A DNA stretch of 11,967 nucleotides from JANXQE01 sp035651635 (GTDB lineage: Bacteria > Verrucomicrobiota > Verrucomicrobiia > Limisphaerales > UBA8199), in assembly GCA_035651635.1 (NCBI GenBank), contig DASRFK010000110.1, positions 1-11,967 on the forward strand, given 5' to 3'. The translations under genes were made by a program, and so were the position numbers. Below, piece after piece: positions 1 through 7,518 of this stretch. Under the pieces are notes generated by a model. It was given only the letters and a program-made list of their open reading frames with translations, made no database searches and was not told the DNA's origin. The first letter of the stretch is position 1, and the number at the start of each line of letters is the position of its first letter.

Positions 1-140
1 CCCACGCGCGATGCGCCAACCGATCCAGCGTTGGCCGCGCAAAAAGCATCAGAAAAGTTCGACCGAGCCCCTTACCATATCAGTCCTCGAGGCAGCTGAT
101 GAATAATTACCGAAAGGCATTAGCCTAAAGGCGGGACTCC

Positions 141-225
141 ATTCGGGGCGACCGCAGACGATGCGAGCCTTATTCAAAGCATCCGTCAAAGTCTGCTTTT
201 TACCGCATCTGTGGTCGCCCCGAAT
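141..225. repeat. Nested imperfect inverted repeat / large hairpin in the gene-poor left end
   Basis: ATTCGGGGCGACC at 141-153 is the exact reverse complement of 213-225 (13 bp). Directly inside it, GCAGAC (154-159) pairs with GTCTGC (191-196) and GATGC (160-164) pairs with GCATC (179-183). The left arm is thus one continuous 24-nt strand, and the right arm is broken by 7-nt and 16-nt bulges. A second partner, CGCATCTGT at 204-212, could pair with the same left strand, giving two mutually exclusive folds. There is no T-tract on either side, so this is not a standard terminator, although it lies about 75 bp past the stop of the minus-strand oxidoreductase. It could be a dispersed repeat, the remnant of a mobile element, or a structured RNA; the sequence alone does not decide. 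I see no convincing gene in the rest of 1-298. Confidence 0.6.
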
Positions 226-298
226 CTGCGGGTCCACTTTCGCCTCTCGCCTGCCGTCACCCCGAATGCCCATGGGTTCACGTCCCACACCATCCAGC

Positions 299-1639
299 TC
301 ACGCCGGCGAACCCAATCCCTTGACCGCCCAGCCCTGGCGATATTCTCGGCGGAGGTAATAGTTCGCTGCCGGCAGATCGAATTCCAGGTTGGCCGAATC
401 CCAGTTAAGACTGGTCTGCGGAAATCGCGAAGCCACGCCGCCCAGCAGAACCGCTTCAGTCAGCGGGCCGGCGTACGCGAAGTTTGCGCCGGTCCGGGCT
501 TTGCCGCGGCAGGCATCGATAAACTCGCCCCAATGATCGCCTGATTCCACCTGCGGGTATTTGAAGTCTTTGAACCTTTTATCCGGGTACAGTAACGGCC
601 TTGCCCAATGCGGCAGCACCAGTGCTCCTTGGGTTCCCACAAAGATGGAGCCGGTGTTGGGGCGCTCGTCGCCTTCCAGCAGCGCCGTCACCTCCGAAGG
701 TAACGCCTGCTCGCCGTCGTACCAGCTAACCTTCACATCGCCGGTCGTGAACGACGTGCCCGGGAAGAGGTAATGGATCTTTGAATTCATCGCCCAATTC
801 CACCGATTAGGCGCGGCGCCTTCCGAACGGACCGAGATGGGCGCATGTAACTCAAGCGAATCAAAGACGGGATCAAAGATGTGGCAACCCATATCGCCGA
901 ATGTGCCCGTCCCGAAATCCAGCCGTTTGCGCCAATTGGCCGGGTGATAATAGCCCTCGCCGATGAACGGGCGTTTTTCGCACACCCCCAGCCACAAATC
1001 CCAGTCGAACCCATACGGCACCGGATCGCGGCGGTCAGGCCGAGGCTCGGGATCGCCCCAGGACTTCGGGCACCAGGAATGGACTTCCTTGACCTTGCCG
1101 ATGGTGCCGGCCTGGACCAGGAGTTTGGCCATGCGGTAATGGTTGGTGGCGTGAATCTGAATTCCCATTTGGGTTACCAGACCGGACTGGCGGGCGAATT
1201 CCGTCAGGCGCCGTACCTCGTATAGGTCATGGGCCATCGGTTTTTGTCCGTACAAATGCTTCCCGAGTTGCATCGCGCTCATGCCCATGATCGCGTGCAT
1301 GTGGTCGGGGGTTGAAACGTTGACCGAATCGATTCGCTTGTGTTCCTGGTCCAGCATCTCGCGCCAATCCTGATAAATCCGGGCCCTTGGAAATTTCTTC
1401 CGCAACTCGACGGTGCGGTTCATGTCCACCTCGGCTACCGCCACGAGGTCGAACTCCTTGAATTTGGCGAATTCGTTCAGGTCGGACCAGGCCATGCCTG
1501 AGGCGCCGAAACTGGCGTGGCGCAGCACGCTGTTAGGTGACCGCGCCATCAGGCCACGGGTGAGAAAAGGAGTGGCCAGTGCGGCCGCGCCCAACGTTTT
1601 CAGGAATGAACGACGGTCGAGTGAATGATTAGCGGGCAT
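299..1639 (-). CDS. Tat-exported Gfo/Idh/MocA-family NAD(P)-dependent oxidoreductase
   Basis: A 446-residue sugar-dehydrogenase-like enzyme, probably acting in the periplasm on a carbohydrate or polyol. The N-terminus carries a twin-arginine signal (DRRSFLKTLGAAALATPF, about residues 8-25). A Rossmann nucleotide-binding region follows, with GASGMA near residues 45-50 and AVAEVD at its second strand. VSTPDHMHA (108-116) and YGQKP (130-134) match the family positions, with Gln in place of the usual Glu of EKP; lysine 133 is kept. GDMGCHIFD (248-256) supplies the conserved Asp/His pair. I chose the ATG at 1639 because it puts the RR motif at residues 9-10; an in-frame TTG at 1663 would add eight residues. 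No Shine-Dalgarno is visible. It follows the four-helix-bundle gene by about 110 bp, and any cotranscription is uncertain. The family is clear; the substrate cannot be told from the sequence. Confidence 0.9.
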   Translation of the reverse strand: MPANHSLDRRSFLKTLGAAALATPFLTRGLMARSPNSVLRHASFGASGMAWSDLNEFAKFKEFDLVAVAEVDMNRTVELRKKFPRARIYQDWREMLDQEHKRIDSVNVSTPDHMHAIMGMSAMQLGKHLYGQKPMAHDLYEVRRLTEFARQSGLVTQMGIQIHATNHYRMAKLLVQAGTIGKVKEVHSWCPKSWGDPEPRPDRRDPVPYGFDWDLWLGVCEKRPFIGEGYYHPANWRKRLDFGTGTFGDMGCHIFDPVFDSLELHAPISVRSEGAAPNRWNWAMNSKIHYLFPGTSFTTGDVKVSWYDGEQALPSEVTALLEGDERPNTGSIFVGTQGALVLPHWARPLLYPDKRFKDFKYPQVESGDHWGEFIDACRGKARTGANFAYAGPLTEAVLLGGVASRFPQTSLNWDSANLEFDLPAANYYLRREYRQGWAVKGLGSPA

Positions 1640-1749
1640 AAGCAACAAAGGCGTGGATGGCAAAAGAAGCGGGTTTGATCAGTTGGAAGCGCGAGCGCGC
1701 AAGCATGCGCCAGAACAGAACAAAACCGATCTGGCGAGTCAATGAAAAT

Positions 1750-2298
1750 TCAACGGCGCGCCGCCAGCCGGGCTCGCGTCATGCGCTCGCGCAGCCCGCC
1801 TTCGGCCAGAAAAGCGCGTTCCAGAGCCCGCTTCTGCTGGTCAAGCAGGTAATTCGCCTGGTGGATTACGCAGAGGATGATGTTCGCCACGATTTCAGGT
1901 GGTCGCGTCTCAATATAGGCCCTATAGGTCTCATAGGACGTATTTGGTCTCCAACCCAAGCGGCGCACAAAGAGCGCTTCCTTGCTGTTCTTTTCCCAGG
2001 CAACCGCTCCGCGCACTCGCAAGAAATCTCTGTAGTCCTCCAACAGCTCCTCGAGGCTGGCCCGCGCCACCCCGATCAGCTTTAGCTCGCCTTCCTTCGA
2101 AGTTCCCGAGACCTGGCACCCCTCCACAATATTTTGTTTGCCCGAGCGCGCTGCCTGGATCATCTGGTCGCGTGTGCGGTCTCCCCTCTTCACGAAGCGC
2201 TCACAAAAGCAAAACGTCGCATCGAACACCACCCGGGCCTTTTCGAACGAGAGCAGATTCTGGTAACCTCCATGGGGCGGAATGAAGCCTTTTGCCAT
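1750..2298 (-). CDS. Four-helix-bundle (23S rRNA IVS-type) protein with suffix domain
   Basis: A 182-residue protein of the four-helix-bundle family, first recognised in ORFs within 23S rRNA intervening sequences and common as stand-alone genes in Verrucomicrobia and Bacteroidetes; its molecular role is unknown. Residues about 12-112 form the bundle, with the family signature around DQMIQAARSGKQNIVEG (44-60) and ASLEELLEDYRDFL (80-93). Residues about 134-165 (PPEIVANIILCVIHQANYLLDQQKRALERAF region) form the C-terminal suffix helices. The two parts are joined by a linker, about 117-132, encoded by a degenerate 9-bp tandem repeat. The ATG at 2298 has AGGA eight bases upstream, unusual for this window, and that AGGA belongs to a second copy of the same repeat. 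A good promoter (2333-2360) lies just upstream, so it is probably transcribed on its own. Confidence 0.85.
   Translation of the reverse strand: MAKGFIPPHGGYQNLLSFEKARVVFDATFCFCERFVKRGDRTRDQMIQAARSGKQNIVEGCQVSGTSKEGELKLIGVARASLEELLEDYRDFLRVRGAVAWEKNSKEALFVRRLGWRPNTSYETYRAYIETRPPEIVANIILCVIHQANYLLDQQKRALERAFLAEGGLRERMTRARLAARR
1915..1950. repeat. 9-bp tandem repeat inside the four-helix-bundle gene
   Basis: Four degenerate units read on the plus strand: ATAGGCCCT, ATAGGTCTC, ATAGGACGT, ATTTGGTCT. Each begins on a codon boundary of the minus-strand gene and encodes R-A-Y, E-T-Y, T-S-Y and R-P-N respectively. The stretch lies between the main helical bundle and the suffix helices, where length changes would be tolerated. 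Confidence 0.75.
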
Positions 2299-2301
2299 AA
2301 A

Positions 2302-2328
2302 ATCGGTCCTATATGACCTATACGACTT
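2302..2328. repeat. 9-bp tandem repeat forming the 5' leader of the four-helix-bundle gene
   Basis: Three units on the plus strand: ATCGGTCCT, ATATGACCT, ATACGACTT, the same family as 1915-1950 and 8631-8666. On the minus strand they occupy the space between the predicted transcription start (about 2326) and the ATG at 2298. The unit nearest the gene gives AGGA eight bases before the start codon, a plausible ribosome binding site. Confidence 0.7.
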
Positions 2329-2332
2329 ATTA

Positions 2333-2360
2333 ATTGTACTATCGAAATAAAATCAATCAA
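2333..2360 (-). promoter_or_regulatory. Sigma-70-like promoter for the four-helix-bundle gene
   Basis: On the minus strand, TTGATT (2360-2355) and TACAAT (2338-2333) are separated by 16 bp in an A/T-rich tract. The -10 box matches consensus in five of six positions and the -35 box in four of six. Transcription would start near 2326, leaving a leader of about 28 bases made almost entirely of the 9-bp repeat. Confidence 0.5.
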
Positions 2361-2379
2361 AATAATCCTCCAAAAGGCG

Positions 2380-2418
2380 AAAAAAAATCCCGGAGCATGG
2401 AAACCCATGCTCCGGGAT
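2380..2418 (-). terminator. Intrinsic terminator of the pseudopilin/secreted-protein operon
   Basis: A perfect 14-bp stem, ATCCCGGAGCATGG at 2387-2400 paired with 2405-2418, closes a 4-base loop (2401-2404). Read on the minus strand it is followed by a run of T (the A-tract 2380-2387 on the plus strand). It lies 26 bases past the stop of the minus-strand gene ending at 2444, the right distance and orientation for a Rho-independent terminator. Confidence 0.93.
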
Positions 2419-2443
2419 GTGAACTGAAATCCGACCTAAAGGA

Positions 2444-5400
2444 CTACTGGCTCACCCGGAAAAAGGCGCTCGCGCCGCTGACCGGTACGGTGGCCGAACT
2501 GGCTCCCGTCGTGTTAGGCACATCCGTCCAGGTCGATGGATTCAAGCTGGAGTTAGTCTGCAGCTTGGACGTCGCACTCCCCTGCCAGCTGAGCTGCACG
2601 CTGTTGCCGGTGACAGTGATTCGCAAGCTCGGCCTGGCCGGTGAAAGCGAGACTTGCGCCAGCGACAAGTCCTTGCCTGTCTGTCCGGCGGTGTAGATGG
2701 CGGTCACTTCGCTCGGAGTCAGGGAGCGCTGCCAAATGCCCAAATCGTCCATAAGCATATCCAGCGAGGCTCCACTGCCGTGATCTGTATAGTGACCGGT
2801 TCCATCTTGACCGATGTTGACCGGCAGCGTTGTGTCGGCGCTGCCCACCGGCTTCCCGGCATCAGGCCCGACACTGGTAACGTTGACGACCTGGCCATCT
2901 ACATAAATGGTGGCAACAGCGGACCTGATAAAGGTCACAATCAGATTGTGCCAGTTCCCATCTTCAAGTTTCGGCGCCACGCTTGGGCTATCACGACGGC
3001 CTGATTGATCGTCTTTCAGGTTCCATTTCGTCCCGCCGCCCTCTGTGGAAATTACCCAACCCGGATTGTTACCGCTGTTCCAATCCTTATTCGAGATGAA
3101 TGGCTTGTCGTCATTTTGAGAAAGAACCTTAGCCCAGAATGAAACTGAAAAATCATTCGTCCCGAAATGGAGATTAGGACCGGTTCCAAAGGTTACATAA
3201 TTATTAGTGGCGGGTGCGTCGGCCGGACTGCCTGAGGAAGTGACATGCACTGCCTGGCCGATTAGTCCTGTCTGGAAGGACGGCGTTCCGACTGCGGACC
3301 CGTCAGTGCCATTGCCAGAGACGTCTTTGTAGTCCCCATCAAATTTCAAGTGCGCCAACAGACTGTTGCTGATTGATCCCGAGAATACGAAGAGAGTGAA
3401 AGGAGCTGAGGCGTTAGTTCCGAATGAGTTGCTCAGCACCAGGACGTAGTTCCCTGCATCTGATAGTTGTACGGGATTTAGGGTCAACGAGGCGCCCGTG
3501 CTGCTCGAAACCAGTTGACCGCCGCGGTACCAAAGAGAGGTTAATGGACGACCACCGGTGACGGTCGCGCTCAAAGTGACGGAGGCGCCCAGATAAGCTA
3601 CCTGGGAAAGCGGCTGACCGCTTATAGCCGGAGTGGTGTTCACCGTCAGATTAGCTGGATCGCTGGAGGTTGTCCCATCCGAATTCTTCACCAGGACCTT
3701 GTATTGACCCACGTCGCTGGGGCTAACGCTTTGGATGGTGTAGGACGAGTTTATTGCCCCGGGGATATTGACGCCGCCAAACTGCCATTGATAGGTCAAA
3801 GGCGAGTTGCTGGCTGCCACGACCGAGAACGTTACCGGCGTTCCAGCGTCTATACTTTGTGACTCGGGCTGCGTGTTAATAACCGGAGTGTTGATTTCGT
3901 AAAGCCCGAGATTGTCAATTCCCCAGAACCAGCTCGAGGTGCCATCGTCTAAGAAGCGGAAACGCACTGTCTTTTGTCCGTCCGCTTGCGCCAATCGAAC
4001 CACGACGATTTCTTTGCTGCTCATCGTGTCGTCATTTGTGTACCCGGCAATGTATGGAATGAGGTTAGTGGATATCGGGGCTTTCAAATAAATTCCATAA
4101 TTGGTGTTGTGGGGAGGACAAACAGTGAGGTCGGTGCAACCTGCGGGCCAGGGCGCCCAGTTTCGATTTGGGTCTGGCAAAGAAAAGGTCTGGCCAATGT
4201 CAATGACAGGTTTTCCGGCGGCATTATTTGTATAGTAGATGTCGGATTGTTCGCCATTTCCCAAAGTACAGAAGAAGTACCGCACCGGAAGCCAGTTCTT
4301 CCCCTGATCGATGGAGTACTCAACCAGGTTCATGTTGTCCTGGTTTTGTTCGTAGAAGCTGTTGAACGCAACAAACACGTTTGTCCGACCGGTGCAATCG
4401 ATATCGGCGGTATACATTTCCTGGTACTGGCCCCAGCAGCCACTGCAACGCTGATCCGACTCCGCCCACATGAGGTTCCCGCTTATGAAATTGCTCAGAC
4501 TGAGTAATTGACCATTCAGAACGATCGGCGGCAGATCTCCGCGATCGTGAGGTTCACCGACGGATCCCGATTCCCAACTGAATTCGCGCGTGTTGCTGAT
4601 CAGGACCCAATCGGCGTAGCTGTCGGACTTCAAATCGTCCAGATTGAACACGCCTGGATCCTCGGTCGCGGTCCAGGTCTGGTTGGTCACCGTCCAGCCC
4701 GCTGGCAAAGGAGTCGGGCCGCCGTTGTTTTCTGACAACTCGTCGAATGTCTCCAGGTAAAACGGAGCTGGCAAAGTGACGTTTTGATAGTTAATCACGG
4801 TAAACGAGAATGTGTTAGTTGCATTACCGGCTACACTGTCGGTCCATACGACGCTGAGATTATGTTTTGATTGCGGATCCAAAATATTCGTGACCGAGGC
4901 TGTAATTTGGAAGGTGGGTGGCGTGGCGGCAACCGAAGCTGGGAGCAATGCTCCATCCAAGAGAAGCTTAATCGAGGAGGAATTCACGGTCGTGTCTCCC
5001 TGATTCAGCACAACACTGATGCTCGGGGAAGGCGAAACTCCAGTATCTCCGGCACCGGGCGTGCTCGATTGAATAAAAGCAGGCACCGGCGGGATAGTTT
5101 GCGGGATCTTGGAGGCCGAAGGGCCGCCCAGAGCGAGCATTTGGCCCGGGTTCAGCGCCACGTCCCGAATTTGAATGCTGCTGACATACCCCGGAGCCGC
5201 ATTGGTATCGGTGGTCCCAAGGATTAGTACCGTTGAACCGGGCGGCAGCCCAAACCGCCCATCCTTCCCGGACTGAGTCCCGGTGACGGTGGTGCTGGCT
5301 ACCTTAGCGCCATTGACGTATAGAGTAACCAGATTCTGGTCCTGCTGCACCACGATGCCGATCCGGTACCAGGTGTTGGGGGCAATCGTACCTCCGAACG

Positions 5401-5893
5401 GCCCTCCCGGTGTGGTTCCCACCCCATTGCTGCTATCCACGACGATGTCCGGCCCTTCAAAGAAGAGATTACCGTCCGTATCGATCAGAGGACGCAGCTG
5501 CGAGTTGGATGCCTGAGGATAAAGCAAATCGAAGATGAGAGTATAATCGTTAACCAAACCCCCTCCGCCGTTCCCACTTGGAGGAGCGGTCATAAGGTAT
5601 CCCGCTCCGTTGGTCGCCGCCGGGAACTTCATCACCGGCACCGCGGTTCCATTGATGCCCGGAATCCCAAAACTTGTCGTCGAACCGAACGCGGTGCCCA
5701 ATTGGGTCGGGCCCCCGCTTCCATCCGCGTATTGCAGATCGGCACCGATGGTGGCGGTGAGATCGGCGTTGGTGAAATTCCATTGGCCGGTGGGCTGAGC
5801 CGCCAGCCTGCCGGCGACGAGCAATGCAGTCAAGATGACCCAGTTGCGCATGCTGGGCTTGTTAAAACGCTGAAACGACTTCGTTATTTGCAT
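2444..5893 (-). CDS. Large secreted LamG / immunoglobulin-like multidomain protein
   Basis: A 1149-residue secreted protein, probably an adhesin or carbohydrate-binding surface protein. A Sec signal peptide ends near residue 32 (NWVILTALLVAGRLAAQ). Then come, roughly: a LamG/concanavalin-like domain (33-260, with NTWYRIGIVVQQ and VTLYVNGAKVAS); a bacterial Ig-like domain (270-375, from SSTPGAGDTGVSPSPS); a jelly-roll module like choice-of-anchor J (380-665, starting FYLETFDE and LPAGWTVTN, ending WFWGIDNLGLYE); two Ig domains (about 668-750 and 752-835, each with a P-Q start and D-x-G-x-Y near the end); a second LamG (848-1078, VSFWAKV, WHNLIVTFI, IYVDGQVV); and a C-terminal domain ending SAFFRVSQ, a common ending of verrucomicrobial exported proteins. 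Six cysteines in the anchor-J-like module could form disulfides. No catalytic motif is evident. It is last in the operon, 38 bp after the lipoprotein gene, and followed by a strong terminator. An in-frame ATG 14 codons downstream is an alternative start. Confidence 0.88.
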   Translation of the reverse strand: MQITKSFQRFNKPSMRNWVILTALLVAGRLAAQPTGQWNFTNADLTATIGADLQYADGSGGPTQLGTAFGSTTSFGIPGINGTAVPVMKFPAATNGAGYLMTAPPSGNGGGGLVNDYTLIFDLLYPQASNSQLRPLIDTDGNLFFEGPDIVVDSSNGVGTTPGGPFGGTIAPNTWYRIGIVVQQDQNLVTLYVNGAKVASTTVTGTQSGKDGRFGLPPGSTVLILGTTDTNAAPGYVSSIQIRDVALNPGQMLALGGPSASKIPQTIPPVPAFIQSSTPGAGDTGVSPSPSISVVLNQGDTTVNSSSIKLLLDGALLPASVAATPPTFQITASVTNILDPQSKHNLSVVWTDSVAGNATNTFSFTVINYQNVTLPAPFYLETFDELSENNGGPTPLPAGWTVTNQTWTATEDPGVFNLDDLKSDSYADWVLISNTREFSWESGSVGEPHDRGDLPPIVLNGQLLSLSNFISGNLMWAESDQRCSGCWGQYQEMYTADIDCTGRTNVFVAFNSFYEQNQDNMNLVEYSIDQGKNWLPVRYFFCTLGNGEQSDIYYTNNAAGKPVIDIGQTFSLPDPNRNWAPWPAGCTDLTVCPPHNTNYGIYLKAPISTNLIPYIAGYTNDDTMSSKEIVVVRLAQADGQKTVRFRFLDDGTSSWFWGIDNLGLYEINTPVINTQPESQSIDAGTPVTFSVVAASNSPLTYQWQFGGVNIPGAINSSYTIQSVSPSDVGQYKVLVKNSDGTTSSDPANLTVNTTPAISGQPLSQVAYLGASVTLSATVTGGRPLTSLWYRGGQLVSSSTGASLTLNPVQLSDAGNYVLVLSNSFGTNASAPFTLFVFSGSISNSLLAHLKFDGDYKDVSGNGTDGSAVGTPSFQTGLIGQAVHVTSSGSPADAPATNNYVTFGTGPNLHFGTNDFSVSFWAKVLSQNDDKPFISNKDWNSGNNPGWVISTEGGGTKWNLKDDQSGRRDSPSVAPKLEDGNWHNLIVTFIRSAVATIYVDGQVVNVTSVGPDAGKPVGSADTTLPVNIGQDGTGHYTDHGSGASLDMLMDDLGIWQRSLTPSEVTAIYTAGQTGKDLSLAQVSLSPARPSLRITVTGNSVQLSWQGSATSKLQTNSSLNPSTWTDVPNTTGASSATVPVSGASAFFRVSQ

Positions 5894-5931
5894 GGTTTGT
5901 GATTGGTTGGAGGTTTGTGTAGGTGGGGGTG

Positions 5932-6342
5932 TTATTTGGTAGCGTGATACGATTGCAGAGCCTGGGCGGCGTTCTGGTCGCCTTGGCTTTGGGCCTCTTG
6001 CAAGGCATTATTGAGCGTGATCAGGCCGGCGCCCGCGACATTGGCTTGCTCGCGGTTGAGACCAGGGATCGCGGATACGGCTTGCAGCGCCATGAACGCT
6101 TTCGCGTAATCCTTTTCCCGCAGCGCCGCCTGGAGTTCGTTGACCTTTTCGGTTGCCTCGGGTTTGGCCCTGCTAAAGGCTTTTTCGATTGCGGAAGGCA
6201 GTTGTTCAAGTGTCAAAGGGGGTGGAGGCGCGTCGGCTTTGCGGCAACCACAAAAACAGAGCAAAAGAAAGATTGACAGCAAAACTCGTTGCGCTGATGG
6301 ACGAATCAACACGGCACCGGAGACCGATCCAGACGAATTCAT
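5932..6342 (-). CDS. Small putative lipoprotein, helical
   Basis: A 136-residue protein that I do not recognise as a named family. The N-terminus has a basic residue then a strongly hydrophobic stretch (VLLSIFLLLCF, about 20-30) ending in FCGC. Cysteine 33 could be the lipidated residue, although Phe at -3 and Cys at -2 make the lipobox atypical. A proline-rich spacer (APPPPL) leads into an alpha-helical region (about 45-135) rich in Ala, Glu and Gln with no cysteine, suggesting a small helical-repeat fold. It sits between the pseudopilin gene (35-bp gap) and the large secreted protein gene (38-bp gap) on the same strand, so a role in secreting or anchoring that protein is an inference from position only. 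Internal GTG and TTG codons near residues 11-12 are alternative starts that would keep the signal. Confidence 0.75.
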   Translation of the reverse strand: MNSSGSVSGAVLIRPSAQRVLLSIFLLLCFCGCRKADAPPPPLTLEQLPSAIEKAFSRAKPEATEKVNELQAALREKDYAKAFMALQAVSAIPGLNREQANVAGAGLITLNNALQEAQSQGDQNAAQALQSYHATK

Positions 6343-6377
6343 GAGACTTGTATTACAGTGAAAGACAGCCCGAAGGT

Positions 6378-7289
6378 TCAGTTGGGAACGGGATTGAGAG
6401 GGGCAACACCAGTGTAATGGCGATAATCAATTCCGACTTTAAATCCGGTGAACTTGATCTTCGAGACATGGCCATCCACCCAGATGGTTTGGTTCTGGTA
6501 GTTATGCCGGTACCACTCACGATCAAAATGATAGCCACCGTAAAGGGATGAAAGGCCTCCATAGCTCTGCGGAGCGGACGAGCCGATCCATTGGCTCAGG
6601 ATCGAAGCTGAGCCAGGGAAAAGGCCAAGGGTGTCGTCCGCGCCCTCCGACAATTGTTCCGCCGCGTCTTGACAGAAGATTGTTTTGGATGGGATCGCAT
6701 AGAAACTCGTCTTTTTTATGGCAGGCTCGCTCGGGTCGAAGGTGGAGGCGAAGAGTAAATACTGGCACATCCCGTAAGTGGAGTTCTGCCAGAAGTCGCT
6801 GGGGTAATATCTGCCCGTGTCGTGCCATTCATCCGGATGGACACAATCGGGACAGTGGAAGAGCTTTTGGGATTTTGCAAAATAATCCATGTATCCGAGC
6901 GCCCAGTAGGCGTACCCATCGGTTGGCTGGAGCAGCACCAGACTGCGCGGATTGGGTGTCCATTGTCCGTCATTTGGGAGGTAGGGGTTGCCGTTGCCGT
7001 CTTTCAGGTAAAAGAAGCTATCCTTATTGTCAGTGGCATACTGGAGAGAGGCGAGGCCAATCTGCTTGAGATTGTTCACGCATTGAGTCGCCTTGGCGGC
7101 TTCCTTGGCTCGGGAAAGCGCGGGCAGGATCATCGAGGCGAGGATCGCAATAATCGCGATCACCACCAGCAACTCGATCAGCGTGAAACCGCGGCAAGGC
7201 GCTCTGTGCGGCGCAACCGCCTTATCCGCGACGTGCCGGATGCCCCGCCGCGACTTGTTTTCACGCTCGAAACCGTTTGTAACAATCAT
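6378..7289 (-). CDS. Type II secretion-like pseudopilin with H-X9-DG domain
   Basis: A 303-residue prepilin-like protein. A long 34-residue leader ends at Gly34, where prepilin peptidase would cut before Phe35; Glu39 is the conserved fifth residue (FTLIE), and residues 35-57 form the hydrophobic helix. KEAAKATQCVNNLKQIGLA (62-80) is the usual sequence after the helix in this family. Near the C-terminus, His262 is followed by nine residues and then Asp272-Gly273, an exact H-X9-DG motif. Cysteines at 146 and 149 (CPDC) may form a disulfide or bind metal. Families of this type are hugely expanded in Verrucomicrobia and Planctomycetes and are thought to be minor pilins for T2SS-like secretion. 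It is first in an operon with a lipoprotein and a large secreted protein, so that protein may be its cargo (inference). No clear promoter or Shine-Dalgarno is seen upstream. Confidence 0.92.
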   Translation of the reverse strand: MIVTNGFERENKSRRGIRHVADKAVAPHRAPCRGFTLIELLVVIAIIAILASMILPALSRAKEAAKATQCVNNLKQIGLASLQYATDNKDSFFYLKDGNGNPYLPNDGQWTPNPRSLVLLQPTDGYAYWALGYMDYFAKSQKLFHCPDCVHPDEWHDTGRYYPSDFWQNSTYGMCQYLLFASTFDPSEPAIKKTSFYAIPSKTIFCQDAAEQLSEGADDTLGLFPGSASILSQWIGSSAPQSYGGLSSLYGGYHFDREWYRHNYQNQTIWVDGHVSKIKFTGFKVGIDYRHYTGVAPLNPVPN

Positions 7290-7518
7290 ATTCGGACAGA
7301 CTTGGTGCTAAGTTCTCAGGTTCTGCTTTGGTGTCACGTGACGTTCTGGTGACCAATGTTACGAGGTCATGGCAGTCCACCCCGGGGCGCCAATTGGCTC
7401 GACCGGATGGTTAAGTTCGACAAGAATTCTTTGCACAATGCCGTGCCAGCTTGTAGAAAATGCGGCGACGAGGCGCAGCTTCAGACTGGGTCTGCATTTT
7501 TCTGATGCGACAATTCAA

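Noticed and set aside
77..88. Possible extra copy of the 9-bp repeat (ATCAGTCCT)
   Set aside because: A single unit without tandem neighbours; a similar lone match (ATTAGTCCT) lies near 3260, so these are probably chance matches.
49..288. Minus-strand open frame of 79 residues in the gene-poor left end
   Set aside because: Low-complexity, Arg/Gly-rich translation with no recognisable domain, and it runs straight through the nested inverted repeat at 141-225, so it is more likely an incidental frame.
1246..1254. Loss of the catalytic Glu in the EKP motif of the Gfo/Idh/MocA protein (QKP)
   Set aside because: The QKP variant is, to my knowledge, common in Planctomycetes and Verrucomicrobia members, and the lysine and the Asp/His pair are kept, so this is not evidence of inactivation.
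3974..4507. Plus-strand open frame of 177 residues opposite the large secreted protein
   Set aside because: It lies wholly within the coding sequence of the 1149-residue protein, which has clear domains in its own frame; the opposite frame shows no domain.
7333..7342. Palindrome GTCACGTGAC between the pseudopilin and Sel1 genes
   Set aside because: Ten-base palindromes of this sort are expected by chance in a window of this size, and I see no promoter elements placed around it; it could be an operator but is not supported.
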